Assembly (NCBI GenBank): GCA_013433145.1
Contig: CM024188.1
Span: 4,702,001 to 4,766,000, forward strand
Direction: 5' to 3'
Origin: Ascaris suum
Lineage: Eukaryota; Nematoda; Chromadorea; Rhabditida; Ascarididae
Length of the DNA stretch: 64,000 nt
The translations under genes were made by a program, and so were the position numbers. The notes under the pieces were generated by a model that ran no database searches, was not told the origin of the DNA, and worked only from the letters and a program-made list of their open reading frames with translations. Each line of letters opens with the position of its first letter. Within the stretch, counting starts at the first letter, position 1. Positions 61,690-64,000 of this stretch are shown here, piece by piece.

Positions 61690-63463
61690 TTATTTATTTG
61701 CTTATTTCCCGCCAACAGCGTTACCAGCCAGTAATTAATATAGGAACGACAGAAGATAAACAGTGTGAGAAAATTACTCGGGAAAGAATAAAAGCATTTG
61801 CTCTCAAGAAAGAAGAAAATTCTAAACTATGTGTTAACTCTGTCATCACTGTAGGAAAAAGTTTTCTATGTTAGGGCAGAAATCAACTGCAGAGAAGGGA
61901 AAGAGGGCGATGGCTACCCACGAAGGGAAATGGCGATTTGATGAATTCTCATTGGGAAGGTGCGGGGAATGTTTGCGTGCACGAGGTTTTTTGGCTTCTC
62001 ATGGCTCAAGTTCCGCATCAGATATGTCACGTTGCGTGTTGGATGATGAAAGGTTTCAGTGATGGCGTGCGGAGCACATAGCACATTAAAAATGAAAACT
62101 TTCCAATAAATTTCCTTGGTAAGACCTCGTAGTGGGAATCCAACTAAGATTGATTGCGTTCGAAATGCACTAGGTGAAGAGTTGCTGAGGCGTAAAAACC
62201 TGAACAACAACAAATGTACGCGCATGTCGAATGCGCGTTCTGCTAATTGACTTCCTCAGCGTGAATGCAGCCAATTCAGCCTACCGTATGCTGCCCGGCG
62301 TTGATATAGGCCATTTGTGCCGTGTGGCAGAAATCGGATTCACAGACGCACTCCGATCAACTTCCTGTAACACATCCAACTACGCCATACCCTTCAGCCA
62401 ATAATACTGAGATGCAAATAAGCCAGTATGTAGGCAGCCTTCTCGATCTTATTTCACTCTGTGACATCAAATGATTGCTAGCAACCCTCATGTAAGGGCT
62501 TCGACCACAAGCATGTGGCTCGTTACTGAATACGATTTATGCGACTCGAATGAGTGTAAGGACTACACAAAACAGTTCGGGTTTGCTATTCATTCGCAGC
62601 GGGTAGTCCCTGAAATTGTCTATCGATGGTTCCATCTTAATTTACCGTAACCATTTTGCAGTGCAAGTTGTTACCGCCTGTATAGTCATTCTACCGTAAA
62701 CGTTTTGTCATGCAGCATTGGTAGCACTTTCATAGGTATTCCTTGAAGCAACAAGAATATTTTGGTTGGACGTGGAACTACGAATTTTCTTTATCGGCAG
62801 GAAGACCGAGGACACTCACTTTCACTTCATCAGTTTCACGCAGTATAGCACAAACGGGATAAAAAATGATTGCTTGCGTCATAACCTCTTAGACAGTTGT
62901 AAACGCTTGCTTTATTATCGAACAGCCGAAAATTCCGCCTTCTTATGTGATACGGTCCGCTGGGCATGTGTGAATAGCAAGAACTTGTGAGAATGAATGC
63001 TTCTAGGTGCATCCTTCAAAAAGACTGTTGTTCAAATTCATATAAATATTTCATGAAGGACTTATGGACGATTTATAAATGAGATGATGTCTAATGTCGA
63101 TAATGACGCCGATGCGAAAAGGACTTTTGAAACAGAAGTGATAATGAGCAGAGAAAATTTTAATGGAGTATAATGTTAACTGTCTGGAGGGACGGATGAG
63201 CTCATTATTGCTCCTGTTCGATAGTATCAGTATATGCCGCTCTCATTTGCGTGAATTAGCAACGTTTCTATTGTTGTTGTGCATACGGTTCTATTGCCAA
63301 ATGCGGTTTTGTGAGCTAATTATTTTAAAGTTTATCCATTACGATCATATGTCGCCGTCGAATTATTTGTGACGCTTTCCGTTTAAAGGTACCATCCTCC
63401 CTTCTTCCCTTTGCGCAAATATTTCATATGTTTATGCTTATTGCATAAATTGTCTTTTGAAGA

Positions 63464-63527
63464 CCCCCCCCCCCCCCCCCATTATGGATGAAAATTGCAA
63501 ATAGCTGGGGAGTGAGGGGGGGGGGGG
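63464..63527. repeat. C17 and G12 homopolymers, 35 bases apart
   Basis: C17 at 63464-63480 and G12 at 63516-63527, with a further GGGG at 63507-63510. The runs are complementary and could pair as a hairpin stem, and either could form a four-stranded structure. Confidence 0.95.
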
Positions 63528-64000
63528 AGTTCTGGTAGTTTCGTGTTGTATCGCGCCGGTTTTTTTTCAGCATTTTCAGATCTATTGCGATAACTTTAGG
63601 GGTAGAAAATTCCTTTTGAAAAATATGAGTAACTTCTTAACATTGGAGCGGAATTACAGCACACTTATATAGAAAGAATGGAGATACTGATGTTACAGCG
63701 TATATTTCGAAATTCGACACCTGAGCCTTAACTTCTTGATGAATACATCGTAGTTGTTCGGAGTTAATTGGGGGAAGGAGATGGAGGGAAGGGATGGTTG
63801 CGCCTGCAAAAACGACAGCGAACAGCAACGAAGTAGCTCATCGTTTTTACTGTCTGCACATTTAACACTCTAGGTGCTTAAATTTATCACAGTCTCAGAT
63901 AATTGAAGAAGTTCATAGACCGCAAAGAAATCACTAACTTCAGAGAACTTCTATGCTTCGATCAAAAATTGGCCTCGTCGCTCTCAGCCTCATTAAATAT

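Larger units (their letters stand above)
51350..64000. other. repeat-rich stretch without a supported gene
   Basis: No exon of a recognisable family was found on either strand. Contents that can be named are a 13-bp tandem duplication, a 163-bp direct repeat, homopolymer G and C runs, an (AT)n tract, and two zones of protein-like but broken frames (about 56380-56755 and 60360-61460). A 78-codon minus frame at 59044-59280 is also open but unrecognised. Confidence 0.5.

Noticed and set aside
61513..61874. Tyr-Ile repeat open frames
   Set aside because: Translations of the (AT)n microsatellite.
1..64000. CRISPR arrays, bacterial operons, insertion sequences, rRNA genes
   Set aside because: No regularly spaced repeats, no closely packed genes and no rRNA-like sequence. 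The exon-intron structure shows this is nuclear DNA of an animal.

Overview
This 64 kb window is eukaryotic and looks like a nematode, most likely a parasitic clade V species such as a hookworm or other strongylid. The genus is my inference. Genes are split into small exons (42-315 nt) by introns of about 0.25-3.4 kb. Most introns end in TTTCAG-like acceptors and most donors are GTAAG or GTGAG. One start codon sits one base after a strong acceptor, as expected for spliced-leader trans-splicing. Base composition is about 40% GC, and most of the window is non-coding sequence with microsatellites. Nothing looks bacterial: no operons, ribosome binding sites, CRISPR arrays or insertion sequences.

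Two genes can be reconstructed by splicing the minus strand by eye. (1) Positions 1-8229 carry part of an ETS transcription factor of the ETS1/ETS2/Pointed class. In transcription order it has a proline-directed MAP-kinase-type site, a Pointed (PNT/SAM) domain split over two exons, a Ser/His/Pro-rich linker, and the first two thirds of the ETS DNA-binding domain. The recognition helix lies beyond the left edge. Two further minus-strand exons at 25869-26406 are phase-compatible with the known part and may be its 5' end, which would imply an intron of about 17.6 kb. (2) Positions 28178-39657 carry a complete ten-exon gene for a type I inositol polyphosphate 5-phosphatase (INPP5A / C. elegans IPP-5 family). 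It has 436 residues, and every catalytic motif I looked for is present. The exon phases join without a break.

The rest is much less certain. Positions 8230-25768 hold a perfect 24-bp inverted repeat, a 200-codon unexplained open frame and no recognisable exon. Positions 39660-47600 hold one coding-looking minus-strand exon. Positions 47640-48060 are a CpG-rich block with a strong splice donor and a TGACGTCA site, possibly the promoter and 5' UTR exon of a plus-strand gene. A well-bounded candidate exon follows at 50027-50136. Positions 51350-64000 are repeat-rich: a 163-bp duplicated segment, decayed mobile-element-like frames, an (AT)n tract, and a C17/G12 pair near the right edge.

Functionally, the two recognised genes could both act downstream of receptor signalling: IP3 breakdown to end calcium release, and an ETS factor of the class controlled by Ras/MAPK. 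They share a strand but are about 20 kb apart between confirmed exons, and nothing suggests co-transcription.
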